This document shows, piece by piece, positions 1 to 9,846 of a DNA stretch of 64,000 bases. Position numbers and translations under genes: made by a program. The DNA is taken from positions 23,158 through 87,157 of the forward strand of contig MU832103.1 in assembly GCA_029204225.1 (NCBI GenBank). The letters run 5' to 3'. The notes under the pieces were generated by a model that searched no databases, was not told the DNA's origin, and saw only the letters and a program-made list of their open reading frames with translations. Source of the stretch: Diphasiastrum complanatum (lineage: Eukaryota > Streptophyta > Lycopodiopsida > Lycopodiales > Lycopodiaceae). Positions within the stretch are counted from its first letter, which is position 1, and the number at the start of each line of letters is the position of its first letter.

Positions 1-4
1 TCAA

Positions 5-310
5 GTGAAAGTTAGAAGGAACCATCCTAACACCCTAGAAGATGCTATTAGGGCTGCAACATTTTTCTATGATACTCCTAAGCCACATAAGAGTTATCAC
101 CCTAATGAGCAAAAGAAGGGTTTTCATTACAAAATAAAGGATAATCAAACATCTTTCAATCCTAATTTAAGAAACCCAAACACCACCCTAAAAATCATCT
201 AGGAGCCATAAAGGACCTAGCGGAAGCTCCGAAGAAACATCTTTGCTTCAAGTGCAATGGAAAGAGTCACCTTGCATGTGATTGTGTCAAACACAAAGCC
301 TTAACCTCAG
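5..310 (+). pseudogene. Ty3/gypsy gag, C-terminal remnant with zinc knuckle
   Basis: The window opens inside a gypsy gag. A 65-residue basic, Asn/Pro-rich stretch is open from 5 to 202. After a frameshift, codons at 244-285 give a zinc knuckle of the form C-X2-C-X4-H-X4-C (CFKCNGKSHLACDC), which in retrotransposon gag proteins binds the genomic RNA in the virus-like particle. The protease follows about 150 bp downstream on the same strand, the normal gag-protease order. The N-terminal capsid part lies outside the window. The frameshift between the basic stretch and the knuckle, and stops after it, mark this as a relic. Confidence 0.75.
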
Positions 311-334
311 GGTATCATATCTCAAAATAATGAG

Positions 335-640
335 ATGGATATTTGTTTTCTTAGTTCAATGCTTTATGGACCTAATGACTTAATTTGCATTAAGAGTAAA
401 ATTGGAGGACATGTTGTTAATGTACTTTTTGACACGGGATCCACTCATAATCTTATAAATGCAAATTTGGTGCAAATGCTAAACCTTCCCATAAAAAAAA
501 GTGAGAAAAATTCCGAACCCATGGATTATGTGGTTCCTAATGTACCATTGCACATACAGGATTATTTTGAAAAACTAGAATTCCATGCTGTTAATTTGGG
601 CAAATGTGGATGTTGTTCTTGGGCAACAAGGGTATTATGA
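335..640 (+). pseudogene. Ty3/gypsy aspartic protease remnant
   Basis: The 101-residue frame carries the retropepsin catalytic signature D-T-G-S-T at 431-445, inside FDTGSTHNLI, preceded by a short hydrophobic strand (VNVLF). In the family this Asp is one of the two active-site residues supplied by a homodimer that cleaves the polyprotein. The frame is lost near 600. The expected VVLG flap/end motif ([10 protein letters not shown]) continues in the next frame from 585, so a single-base indel has split the protease. It lies between the gag knuckle and the RT of the same element. Confidence 0.8.
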
Positions 641-1886
641 TAAGAATAAATCTTTGAAAATTGATTTTGTTGAAAAATCTTTAACTTTTATGCATGATTG
701 TTCTTTAATAAAGATTAGTGCTAGATTAAGTGTTGATGCTACTAGTATTAAACCTTACTCTAAGCATGAGTTTAACTCTTTAATAAAGAACATAGACAAT
801 AAATTTTACGAAAACTTAATTTTTTGCAATGATGAGATTCTTAAACTTAATGCCATGAACATACCTAGTCAAAACACTATTGAATTTTCAGCCTATAGTG
901 AACTTAGGCAAAAATTCAATGATGTTTTTCTAGACCTTCTAGTAGGTTTACCACCTGAAAGGTCTGTAGATCAAAAGATTGACCTTATACCTGGTTCAAT
1001 TTTGATTACACAACACCCTTATAGGATGAGTGTATCGGAAGAGGCTGAGGTACGAAGGCAATTAAGTGAGTATCTAGCGAAAGGGTGGGTTAAACCTAGT
1101 AGCTCTCCTTGGGCATCACCAGTGGTTCTGGTAGCCATGAAGGATGGGACTATAAGATTTTGCATGGACTATAAAAAGTTGAACAAAGTCACAATTAAGA
1201 ATAGGTATTCACTACCACGAATGGATGACCTGATAGATTATCTTGGTGGTGCAAGGTACTTTACCAAGATAGATCTAAGATCAGGGTATCAACAGATTCA
1301 CATTAAGGTACAGGATATACCTAAGACGGGTTTTTGGACTCGGTTTGGACACTACGAGTTTTTGGTGCTTCCATTTGGTTTGACCAATGCACCAATGACT
1401 TTCCAACAAATGATCGATGAAATGTCATCCATGTATAAGAACAATGTATGGACACTTGCACCAATACCTGATGGCAGAAAACCAGTCAAATGCAAGTGGA
1501 TCTACAAGATCAAAACAAATCCTGATGGAGAAAACATCAGATACAAAGCAAGGTTGGTTGCTATAGGATTTTCACAGAAGTATGGGATCGACTACACTAA
1601 TACTTTCTCACCGGTAGTCAAACATACATCAATTCGCTTGTTATTCACGTATGCAGTGGCTCATGATATGAAAATCCATATTGTGGATGAGAAGACTATT
1701 TTCTTGCACACAGAACAGGAAAAAGACTTATTCATGGACCAATCGCTTGGTTTTGTAAGCCAAGAATATCCAGAATACAGATGTCACATGAATAAAAGCA
1801 TTTATGGTCTGAAACAAATAGCCAGACAATGGTATAAAAAAGAAAGACGAAGCACTACGTTTAGGCTTCAAACCTCTATTTGCTGA
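585..1886 (+). CDS. Chimeric ORF: gypsy protease end and RT fused in frame to copia RT
   Basis: This is a 433-residue open frame made of two unrelated polymerase lineages. Residues 1-40 end the gypsy protease. Residues 100-275 are a gypsy RT N-terminal half: the [17 protein letters not shown] entry motif, the [19 protein letters not shown] block, the first catalytic Asp in [13 protein letters not shown], and FGLTNAP. At about residue 276 (near base 1410) it becomes copia [44 protein letters not shown] and [15 protein letters not shown]. Gypsy and copia RTs never occur in one natural polyprotein, so this is a recombination product kept open across the joint. It ends at a frameshift about residue 420. 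No gypsy YxDD box is present. Expression is doubtful. Confidence 0.85.
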   Translation: MLLIWANVDVVLGQQGYYDKNKSLKIDFVEKSLTFMHDCSLIKISARLSVDATSIKPYSKHEFNSLIKNIDNKFYENLIFCNDEILKLNAMNIPSQNTIEFSAYSELRQKFNDVFLDLLVGLPPERSVDQKIDLIPGSILITQHPYRMSVSEEAEVRRQLSEYLAKGWVKPSSSPWASPVVLVAMKDGTIRFCMDYKKLNKVTIKNRYSLPRMDDLIDYLGGARYFTKIDLRSGYQQIHIKVQDIPKTGFWTRFGHYEFLVLPFGLTNAPMTFQQMIDEMSSMYKNNVWTLAPIPDGRKPVKCKWIYKIKTNPDGENIRYKARLVAIGFSQKYGIDYTNTFSPVVKHTSIRLLFTYAVAHDMKIHIVDEKTIFLHTEQEKDLFMDQSLGFVSQEYPEYRCHMNKSIYGLKQIARQWYKKERRSTTFRLQTSIC

Positions 1887-2437
1887 ATCAAATGTCTATA
1901 TCAAGCATGTCCAAAATGAAATAATCATTCTAGTTGTCTATGTTGATGACACGCTTATCTTCTCAAGAAGAGATAAGTTAATTTCAGATGTCAAAAGAGA
2001 CATCTCTGAAATATTTGAGATCGCTGACCTAGGAGAAACAAAAATATATCTAGGCTTACAGATTCAAAGTGACTTTGAAGGTGGTAAGTTGTATCTTCAC
2101 CATCAAAAGTACACTCATTGAAGACTTCAACATGCTCGAATGCAAAGGTGTGCATACTCCCATGATACCTGGAACAATACTGAGCAAGGCAGATTGTCCA
2201 TAGACTCTCGAGGAAGATAAGCAAATGGCCAAAACACCCTATCGTAGGCTGATTGGATCATTATTATATCTTGCAGACAACACCAGACCTGATATAGCAT
2301 TTGTAATATATAGATTGAGCCACTTTAATTAGAACCTAGGATCGTTGCATTGGATGTTGGCAAAAAGAGTACTACAATATCTCTAGGAAACAAAAGACTA
2401 TGGACTATGTTCGTCCCTGAGAGATGCCTAGCTAGCA
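1843..2437 (+). pseudogene. Ty1/copia RT C-terminus and RNase H start, decayed
   Basis: This continues the copia half of the chimera after a frameshift. The frame [13 protein letters not shown] leads to the catalytic YVDD box at 1939-1950, then ADLGETKIYLGLQI. Several stops and frame changes follow, but the RNase H lead-in is still readable (PYRRLIGSLLYLADNTRPDIAF-like, near 2240-2300). Homology stops at about 2437, in the region matching the conserved SDAD motif, where an opposing copia copy begins. Only about the first third of RNase H is left and no LTR follows. Confidence 0.75.
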
Positions 2438-3240
2438 TCGCTGTAGGAAAGTATCCTGAGACCTGCACCATGACAATAACACAAGCCATAATCCCTTGTT
2501 AATTGAAAATATTGCAAAATTGGTTTCGTAATCTTCCAATGTGTCGAGCTTGGATTCATGCAAAATTGGCTCATTCTGAATACTAGACATGTGTTGTTTG
2601 CAAGGTACATCAGTGAACCTATCAGCCTTCTATAGGGAGTGAGCTGAATCTGTTCTCTTTCTTCCTCAGTCTTTGGACAGTCATCATTTGTTAGCATCGT
2701 TCCTACGAGCATTGGAGTGTTCGCTCCTTTGTAGTTCAGCATCCCAAAGTCTTCTAGGATCTTCTGGGTGTATCTGGACTGGTGAAAGTATAACTTGTCT
2801 CCCTCATAGTCCCTTTCAATTTATAAGCCTAGGTAACACCTGGCTTCTCCCAGATCCACTATCTTGAAATGTTTCGAGATGTCTGTCTTTACTTCCGAAA
2901 TTAGCCACTCGCTCTTGTAAAGTATCAGAGTGTCATCTACATATACAGCCACTATGATGATCTGCCCATCTGTAACTCTGACATACACATTGGAGTCAAC
3001 CAACAGAGGCTTGAATCCCAATGATTTCAGGACCTGATCCTTCTTCTTGTACCATTGTCGGGCTGATTGCTTCAGACCGTAGATGCTTCTATGCATTCTG
3101 CATACATAGTCAGGAAGTGAATTTGAGATAAATCCTGGGGGTTGATCCATGTAGACTTATTCATCTAATTCACCATGCAAGAAGGTTGTCTTCTCATCCA
3201 CAATGTGGATCCTGAGGTCATAAGCTGCTGCATACTATCC
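2428..3240 (-). pseudogene. Ty1/copia RT-RNase H remnant on the opposite strand
   Basis: Read leftward from 3240 this is copia RT from [17 protein letters not shown] through YMDQPPGFIS, SIYGLKQSARQWYKK and the YVDDTLIL box. It then passes DLGEARCYLGL into PYRRLIGSLMYLAN and ends at SYSDAS near 2428. It covers the same part of the protein as the + strand copy just to its left and is clearly of the same lineage, though not identical. A stop interrupts LDE*VYMD near 3155, and a frameshift near 2821 separates the two main open parts. Upstream homology ends abruptly at about 3240, so integrase and gag are missing. Confidence 0.8.
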
Positions 3241-3850
3241 ATCGTGATGTCCCATCTGCAGCGGACATCATGATTCTTCCTAGCACAAGCGTGGTCACTC
3301 AGTGGATGACCCTTGCGGAGCCACTGCTCACTGCAATGGGTATTCATGAGAAAGCCTTTTCGGGTCGCATCAATATGGAATTCATCATTCTTGCCTTCAG
3401 TACGTGGAAGGAAGAGAAATCCAAATTTTATATCACTTTCCAGGGAGCCACACATAAGGTGCGCGCACTGAGGCTACCCTTGCAGCTATAGGTATAGCAT
3501 CTGGCACACAGGCCTCACCCAATCATAAGCACGCCAAACAGACCATCAAGCCGTATATTGACCTCACCAACGATTTGCACTGGACCAATGATGGCTATCT
3601 TCTGGAAGCCATCACTGAACCTTCAATCCACGCTGCTGCCCAGTTATTGAACAACTTCCTGATGGTTGGCAACCTCAGGCTGCATCCTTGAAAGCATACT
3701 AGGATTCCATTTAGATCAACAACTTCGGGCACTTCGGCCACTTTGTCCATGTCAATTGATTGTTGACATTTAATGTTCCACTCGTCTTGAAGCTAAAGAC
3801 TTGCTCTAATCTTATAGCAACTAAATTTTCAAAAATTACCAACTAACAAG
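3241..3850. other. Unassigned, coding-like stretch
   Basis: This block is slightly richer in G+C than its neighbours. It has two stop-poor + strand frames: one at 3270-3491 (73 residues, with FSGRINMEFIILAF), and a second, in another frame, at about 3460-3691 (with YIDLTNDLHWTNDGYLLEAI and HAAAQLLNNFLMVGN). They could be two exons or a frameshifted single frame. I do not recognise a family. The flanks are a truncated copia RT on the left and an LTR on the right. Confidence 0.3.
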
Positions 3851-4527
3851 TGTTGGAATGAGGTGATAAGATGAAAGAAAATAATTCGACAATGTCGAAG
3901 TAGGTAGACGACCTAATCGAGCATGACGAAAGAAACCTTCTTTCCTTTGCATGACTATGCCTATCAATTTTGAACAAAAAGTAGAAATAGAAATCAGGTT
4001 CAATCTAAAGCAACTAACTTTGAAATCACTAGCAACTAATTGATTGTATAGCCAAACATAAAGCATTGAATTATCAGACAAATAATAAGAGATTCTCAAT
4101 TACAAAAGAATTACATAGAAGCATTCATAATGACATGATACTCAGACGCAATAAAAGATAGATTGATTCAGTAAAAGAAACAAATCAGAATGGAAATGAG
4201 CACAAAGGAATTGCGTATCAAAGCTGTGTGCTCTGAGCTATCTCTAGGTAACTGTACCTCTGTCTAAATTAAGCACATTCGATAATAAGCAGTAAGCGCA
4301 ATAACAAACTCTAAATCAACTCTAAAGAACGGAACTAGAATGCTCAAGAGTGTTCAAGCTTGAAAGCTTGAGAGAGATGCTAACTATGCTTCATTATCCA
4401 TTATGATACTTGTAAAATGTAGAAGTATGAGCAACTACTTATACTAAGTAAATGCGACAACGTCCAATAGTAGGACGACTAATTAGGTCGTAGATCATAA
4501 TGGCCAGTGGGCCATAGTGAGCTGGCA
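3851..4527 (-). mobile_element. LTR of a retrotransposon (family TGCCAGC...CCAACA), minus orientation
   Basis: The minus strand begins TGCCAGCTCACTATGGCC at 4527 and ends in TTCCAACA at 3851, so it has the TG..CA ends of an LTR. It matches the + strand LTR at 47661-48218 along its length, including the run AAGCTTTCAAGCTTGAACACTC. A TATA-like TTAGTATAAGTAG sits in the first quarter of the element, as in its sister copy. The flanking five bases do not match, and neither a primer-binding site nor a polypurine tract adjoins, so this is a solo or stranded LTR. Confidence 0.75.
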
Positions 4528-6104
4528 GAAAAAAAAGACTACTTCAATTATCCTTATGTTGAAGGTACTAATGATTTCATGGCTTCTAATGTTTTTGAGT
4601 TTTCTACTTCTTATGATTCAATCATCAAGAGGGAGTATTGTGAAGGAGTTGGTTCTTTGGAAAATCCAAGGCATGGATCTCACATCTCTTCATCAATTCA
4701 AATGATTCTATGATTATGGTGAATTGTTCACTCATGGTCGAGATGGCAAAGTGTTGGTTGGAGAAGTCTTACTACATGTAGCAAATTGAGAGGCAATTTT
4801 TTCAAGGCAAGGGAAATCTTATTGTTGAGCTTATTGAGGTTTTTTAATGAACTCAAGAGGGCTGGATTTATTAGGTTTGATACTCATCTCCCCCTACTCT
4901 ACTTCATGTTGGATGAAAAGTTTGGAATCTATCTTTTGCTCTATGATGGTGGCATTGTTTTCACTAACCTTCCACAAAGAAGGTCGAGATCAAGCATTGA
5001 TGAGATCTTGTTCGATCTACATCATATTTTTGAGAGGGATTATTTTCATAGGTTCAGGTCTGAAGATATTCATATATTTGATGGTCTAGAGGAAGATCAA
5101 GAGGTTGGTCTCAAAGGACTTCAACAACACAAAAGGAGAAGTGGCAATTTGGAGGACAAGAACATCAAAGGAGAGCCATTTGGAAAAGATGTTATGTATA
5201 TGTTTTTGCAGGTGTTTGAGGACTCAAGTAAGGTCAAAGGAACAACAAGGAATTGTTGTTCAATTTTAATTTACTTGTTCTATCTCATGTTTGAGCGATT
5301 TCAGTGAATGTGTGCAAATTGTCAAGATATGGTGATTGATGGAAATGAAGCCTAATGTATGTTCATTATATCACTCATTCATGCATAAGTTCTCAAGGTT
5401 TGAGATATGTCGTGACAATGCTTGGAGATTGTCAATTTTTGGTGAATATATGGTCATTTTCTTGTGTCAAGTGGATCTTGAAGAAGGACTAGTGCCACAT
5501 ATTAGCTATATGGATTCATATGGAGATGGATTAGCAATATTAAATGCTGTACTCTCTTACTCATGGATTTTCAAGGTTTGATGATATCTTATGGCAAGTT
5601 GGAGATGGAGGCTCATTCATGGAGTTTTATGTTGGAGACATATCAAAAAAGGACAAAGATGGAGGAAACCTGCAAGCATTTGTTGATTTCTCACATTTGT
5701 TGATTGTTTGTTGTTATTTTCCAGAGAGTTCAGAGTTGAAAGCATGGAGGAATCATTGCATTTACATTCTATTTGGTTATTCATGTTCTAGTTACATCTT
5801 GACGTGTAAAATTTATGTAAGAAATAGTGAACCATCCAATTTGGACACTATTCTCTATATCAATTATGGAAGCTACTTTAGATTGTTAGAAAGGAGGTCT
5901 ATACTTAGGATGGATAAACTTGGAATTTAGATAACTTCTAAGCTGATTGTGTTCCAATTGCTTGAACCCAGATTGTCTCTTATGCATGGATGGATTTCAG
6001 ATAGATGACAATAGGAAGGAGGTCTATACTTAGGATGGAGATCATTCTTAAGTTGTATCAAAGTATTATGGTCAAAACTATGCTAAAACTAGTTGAAGAG
6101 AGAG
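4528..6104 (+). other. Unassigned block upstream of an LTR, with a 173-residue open frame
   Basis: The longest frame is 4786-5307 on the + strand (173 residues), with shorter ones at 4507-4713, 5336-5581 and 5544-5930. The 173-residue product is Leu/Phe-rich at the start and charged later (FDGLEEDQEVGLKGLQQHKRR). I recognise no domain. Because a polypurine-like tract and an LTR follow at once, this may be the long 3' non-coding or extra-gene part of a retrotransposon lying between pol and its 3' LTR. That is inference from position only. Short repeats at 5893-6037 are listed separately. Confidence 0.35.
5893..6037. repeat. Direct repeat pair, 22 bp
   Basis: The string GGAGGTCTATACTTAGGATGGA occurs near 5894-5915 and again near 6016-6037, about 122 bp apart, both on the + strand. 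The flanks differ after the match (TAAAC against GATCA), so this is a short local duplication or a repeated motif upstream of the polypurine tract. Confidence 0.7.
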
Positions 6105-6106
6105 TG
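6091..6106 (+). promoter_or_regulatory. Polypurine-like tract before LTR
   Basis: AGTTGAAGAGAGAGTG directly precedes the TGAGAATATC start of the LTR. In copia elements such a purine run primes plus-strand DNA synthesis at the 5' edge of the 3' LTR. This supports reading the following LTR as a 3' LTR on the + strand. Confidence 0.6.
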
Positions 6107-6686
6107 TGAGAATATCAACTAGTTTAGTCATGTTTAGTTCATTTGGCAATTTAGGCCAATATGCATATGAGACTTAGAGATAAACATTATGAAGTTATTT
6201 TAGTCTAAGTTCATTTGAATTACCACTTTTGAAAAGTGTGGGAAAAGGAAGTAGGTCGATTTTGGGAAGATTCAAATTTGAATGTTTGATACATTGAATC
6301 TGGTCTATTTTTGTGTAGGGTTTGGAATAGATCTAGAAGTTTCCTATTGTTGATAAGATAAAAGAAGGACATCCAAATAGGACATGGACCTACTATAAAT
6401 AGTGTACAAGCATGGGAAGAGATACATTGTCTCTCTCTACTCTCATTCATGCTTATACATGAGATCTCTTTGGGGTTCCATACTCACTGGTGCACGATAG
6501 TGTTGATATCTTGATGTTTTGTGTGTAGAATGCAATTGTTATATGTTTGTTGGATTCACACGAGTGAAATATAGTAACTTACTGTTATTGTATGGACATC
6601 AAATTTATTTTATCATATATTTGATGTTTGATCAAGATCTTATTGAGTTTACATCACTTATGTATAGTTGATGCTAGATTTCTACA
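6107..6686 (+). mobile_element. LTR of a copia-like element, + orientation (about 580 bp)
   Basis: It starts TGAGAATATCAACTAG and ends GATTTCTACA, giving TG..CA termini. A good TATA box CTATAAATAG lies at 6393-6402, followed about 30 bp on by a CT-rich start region (GTCTCTCTCTACTCTC). The polypurine tract at its left edge marks it as a 3' LTR. Its last 190 bp recur in diverged form at 7655-7855. No matching 5' LTR is in the window, and I cannot identify a target-site duplication. Confidence 0.7.
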
Positions 6687-7654
6687 TTGTCAATGGTGCT
6701 AGATGTGTTGTCATTCATAACCAAAGATCAAAGGGACATATTGGATCTTGGTGATCTGATTTTTCCTCACAGAGAACATGTAGTTGATTACCTTATGGGC
6801 TCTTTGGATCTCATCCATTACATCTTTGACTTGTCCATCTCCCCCACTACACTATATGTTCAAGCTTCTCTGACATTATATATAGGAAATGTTATAGATA
6901 ACTCACCATCACATGTCACAGATTCCTCCCTACCATGAACCACAATTATTGCTACTTACCTATATGCCTTAGATGCCCCTTTACGCACACAAGCCAGTTT
7001 CCTCTCAATTCTCCATATAGGTACATCACTCTCCCTCCCTTTTAAAGATGATCTACCAAAAGAAAGACACATTCCCCCATGATACATGGCATGATCAAAG
7101 GTGGGCATATGTTCCACATTCATGTTCTCCAAATCTGCATCTCATCTTCTCACCTTGTTCATGAAAACAAACATTGATATCATGCTCTACTTCAACATAA
7201 AAAAGCTTCCTTTATGGAATCCAAAGGAAAGACTCATTCACCTCTCTTATAGCTCTTCCACAAACTCTTTCTCACAATGAGTTCCTCCCATATGCCCCCC
7301 AACCACCTTTGTGTGATCTATATGTTTGGGCCCAATATGCCACCTTATTATATACAATTCCTCCTTCCACCCTTAATATCATTTCTCTGAACCTTTTAAG
7401 ATCTTCTTCACACTAGAGATGGTACATGTAACCATCGAGGGGCTGAAATGTAACCATGCTTGCGACATTGAGAACCTCGAAGCTAAATTCCTTATCCACA
7501 CCATGGACATTATATCCCCCTTCTTAGCTACTCCAAACAACATTCATATATGAGATCCCATCTTTTTGGTATAACAATGTCATGCACTTCATCCATTTAG
7601 CTTATTTTATGTGAAGAATTCATCTCTTCTGATTCTATGTCCATCTCATGTGTA
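6687..7654. other. No gene recognised
   Basis: This is AT-rich sequence with C-rich runs (for example CCCTCCCTTTTAAAG near 7036) and only short, unconvincing open frames (83 residues at 6687-6938). I see no retroelement domain, RNA gene or strong repeat. Confidence 0.5.
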
Positions 7655-7855
7655 TTTATCAAGATATCTTGATTTCTAGTGTGTAGAATGTCATTTGTGT
7701 TGTTGTCCACGTGTGAAGGAAAATATGTTGTTGCTGTTGTATGGAAATGGACAGTACCATATGATTCAGATCTTCGTGATTTATGCAATTCTAGCATGTG
7801 TAAAGTGTTGATTTCTATCTTGTAGCTAAATCTAGATTTTGACTGCAAATTGGCT
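7655..7855 (+). repeat. Degenerate LTR fragment matching 6500-6690
   Basis: GATATCTTGATTTCTAGTGTGTAGAATG at the left edge matches GATATCTTGATGTTTTGTGTGTAGAATG at about 6508. The match continues weakly through a GTGTGAA.GAAATAT and CTGTTGTATGGA block to GTTGATTTCTA near 7835. It is the 3' half of an LTR of the same family, lying against a gag-protease relic on the opposite strand. Confidence 0.55.
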
Positions 7856-7861
7856 AAAGAT

Positions 7862-8755
7862 CTAAGATTCATTAATTATGTTTTGGATCTGATTCTTCCA
7901 TAGTCCTTTCATGCTACATAACCAATCTTTGTTGCATGTCATGTGTCTAGTAGCTTCTAGATCAATGTTGCAAGCTTGATCTTCTTGGTTCGATGACAAT
8001 GTTGATATGAATATGCTAGAATTTTCAACTTCGTCTTCGTCCACAAGGTTGCATGCATGCTTTGAATTTGTCTTGCTTGATTCCACCAACAATTCTCAGC
8101 ATTCACTCTTCCAATGGCCCGTCTTGCCGCAATAAAGGCATTTTTTTTTCTTCTTTGTCTTACTGGATGAACCCTCTTCCTCTTGAGCGTTGACATACTG
8201 CTGCTTAGACTTCTTCCTGCCCTTTTCCTTTCCTTGTTTTTGGCATACCGCAACTGCCTGATCTTCATTATTTTGATGATGAGCATTTACCATTTCTCGT
8301 TGTTGCTCCTCATGCATCAAGATTCCTATGAGTCCATCAAAGGTTGGTAGTCTTTATCTTGACGCTATCCCGCTCATGAGTATCTGACAAGGATATGCAA
8401 TTCCACTACTGTCTCCATTTGGACACTATTCCACAAAAACTTAATCCTTGATGAATTTGATGTCTCAAACTGCTCTTTTAGTACATGCCATGTTGTCTAG
8501 ATGTAATGACATCACTGATGTGTGGGTAATGATCTGGCCCTTCACCGATAACTTGATAAAGGTCAATGCCCTTTTGATCTTCTTGTCAAACACTTTGATG
8601 TCCGCTTCATTTGACAGTCTTCACTCATCGCCCGTGATGACATCCCACAATTTCTTCTCTATTGGAATGTTTTTCATTTTGAATTTCCACATGGCATAGA
8701 TAGAAATCACGTCCAATTTTCCATTCTCGCTCCTATGTTCGTCATCTCAAAATTG
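7862..8755 (-). pseudogene. Ty1/copia gag-protease remnant
   Basis: Read leftward from about 8750: a gag N-terminal part with AMWKFKMKNI and LWDVITG, then FDGLIGILMHEEQQ-like sequence. A Lys-rich linker leads to a zinc knuckle CLYCGKTGHWKSEC at about 8097-8140, followed by a protease-like stretch. Where the family has D-[ST]-G-A-[ST]-R-H-M the sequence reads D-L-E-A-T-R-H-M, so the catalytic Ser/Thr and Gly are lost. Stops and frameshifts break gag into at least three frames. The same gag type occurs intact enough to compare at 13.2-14.7 kb on the same strand. Confidence 0.8.
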
Positions 8756-8769
8756 CTCAAAACTACAAC

Positions 8770-9030
8770 CGTAGGCTAAAAGAGATATTTTGAGTGCAAT
8801 GACAATGTCAGAAACTTGTTTGGATGACCTGCTTAAATCACGCATAGACTTAATGAGAAAATTCGGATTGTGTGTTGAGGATCTTTAACGGGAGTGAATT
8901 AGACTATGACAAAAGTCTGATGTGGAAATGTGAAGAGCTTGAGAAGTTGAATAATGGGATAGATCTTAGAGTTGCATTTAAAGAGGTGGAGCGTTATTTC
9001 CAGAGTATGAATTTCACCATGACATTATTA
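8770..9030 (+). pseudogene. Fragment of an unidentified protein frame shared with 48.3-48.6 kb
   Basis: This + strand sequence is homologous to the reverse complement of about 48345-48560. Shared blocks include LMRKF.LC, a charged ELEKL.NGI.L.VAFKE.E.YFQ.MNFTMTLL segment, and near-identical nucleotides around GAATTTCACCATGACATTATTAA. Both copies contain indels, but the reading frame is kept better than the third positions, which suggests a real former protein. The other copy lies downstream of a coiled-coil region. I do not recognise the family; a retroelement accessory ORF is possible. Confidence 0.5.
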
Positions 9031-9557
9031 AAGTAGGATCCTTTATATCAACATCAAGAATGTTAGCTCCATCCACACCTTTATCAATCATGCTTGAAGC
9101 CACTTTTGGAATGTTTCCCTCATCAAAGATGACATCTCTACCAACAATCACTTTGTTAGTAGAAGGAATGTAAACCTTGTAGGCTTTACTCACCTCACTA
9201 TATCCAACGAAAATACCTCTCCTTGAAGATGGATCCTCCTTGGTCCTTTCATCAAGAGTAATGTTGATACAGCATGTGCATCCAAAGGTTTTTAGAAAAT
9301 TGACACTCAGCCTCCTTTTGAATAGCATCTCAAAAGGTGTCCTTCCATCCAAAATAGCACTTGGCCACCTATTGCACAAGAAATTGACACACAACAAAGC
9401 TTGATCCCAAAATGGTTAGCACTTAACCTCATGGCTTTAGCACTTTCGCATAAAGTCGTATTCTTCCTTTCAGCCACTCCATTTTGTTGTGGGGTCCTTG
9501 ATGTTGTATACTCCCTCTTGATCCCATGCTCATCACAAAAGGCCTTGAACTTGGTTC
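9014..9557 (-). pseudogene. Ty1/copia integrase remnant, minus strand
   Basis: Leftward from 9550 the frame reads the end of the catalytic core: EHGIKRE, SRTPQQNGVAERKN with the catalytic Glu, AKAMRL. It runs on through LDGRTPFEMLFKRR, FLKTFGC, DPSSRRGIFVGYSEVSKAYKVY and GRDVIFDE, the usual copia integrase C-terminus. Two frameshifts break it near 9400-9450. The part from 9027 to 9320 is repeated in inverse orientation at 9558-9846. The element is cut at its 5' side by that + strand copy, and at its 3' side by the unidentified fragment before 9030. Confidence 0.8.
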
Positions 9558-9846
9558 AAGAGGAGGCCGAGTGTCAACTTTCTAAGAACCTTTGGATGCA
9601 CATGCTATGTCAATATTACTCTTGATGATAGGACCAAGGAGGATCCATCTTCAAGGAGAGGTATTTTGGTTGGATATAGCGAGGTGAGTAAAGCCTACAA
9701 GGTTTACATTCCTTTTACTAACAAAGTGATTGTTGGTAGAGATGTCATCTTTGATGAGAGGAACATTCCAAAAGTGTCTAAGCATGATTGATAAATGAGT
9801 GGATGGATCTAACATTCTCGATGTTGATGTAAAGGATCCTACTTTA
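9027..9846. repeat. Inverted duplication of an integrase segment (arms about 290 bp, loop 237 bp)
   Basis: Arm one (9027-9320, coding on the minus strand) and arm two (9558-9846, coding on the + strand) encode the same integrase C-terminal stretch, from KRR.SVNFL.TFGC to NILDVD.KDPTL. They are nearly identical at nucleotide level. The 237 bp between them holds the integrase core end that only the minus copy has. The unit could fold into a long hairpin. Confidence 0.8.
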
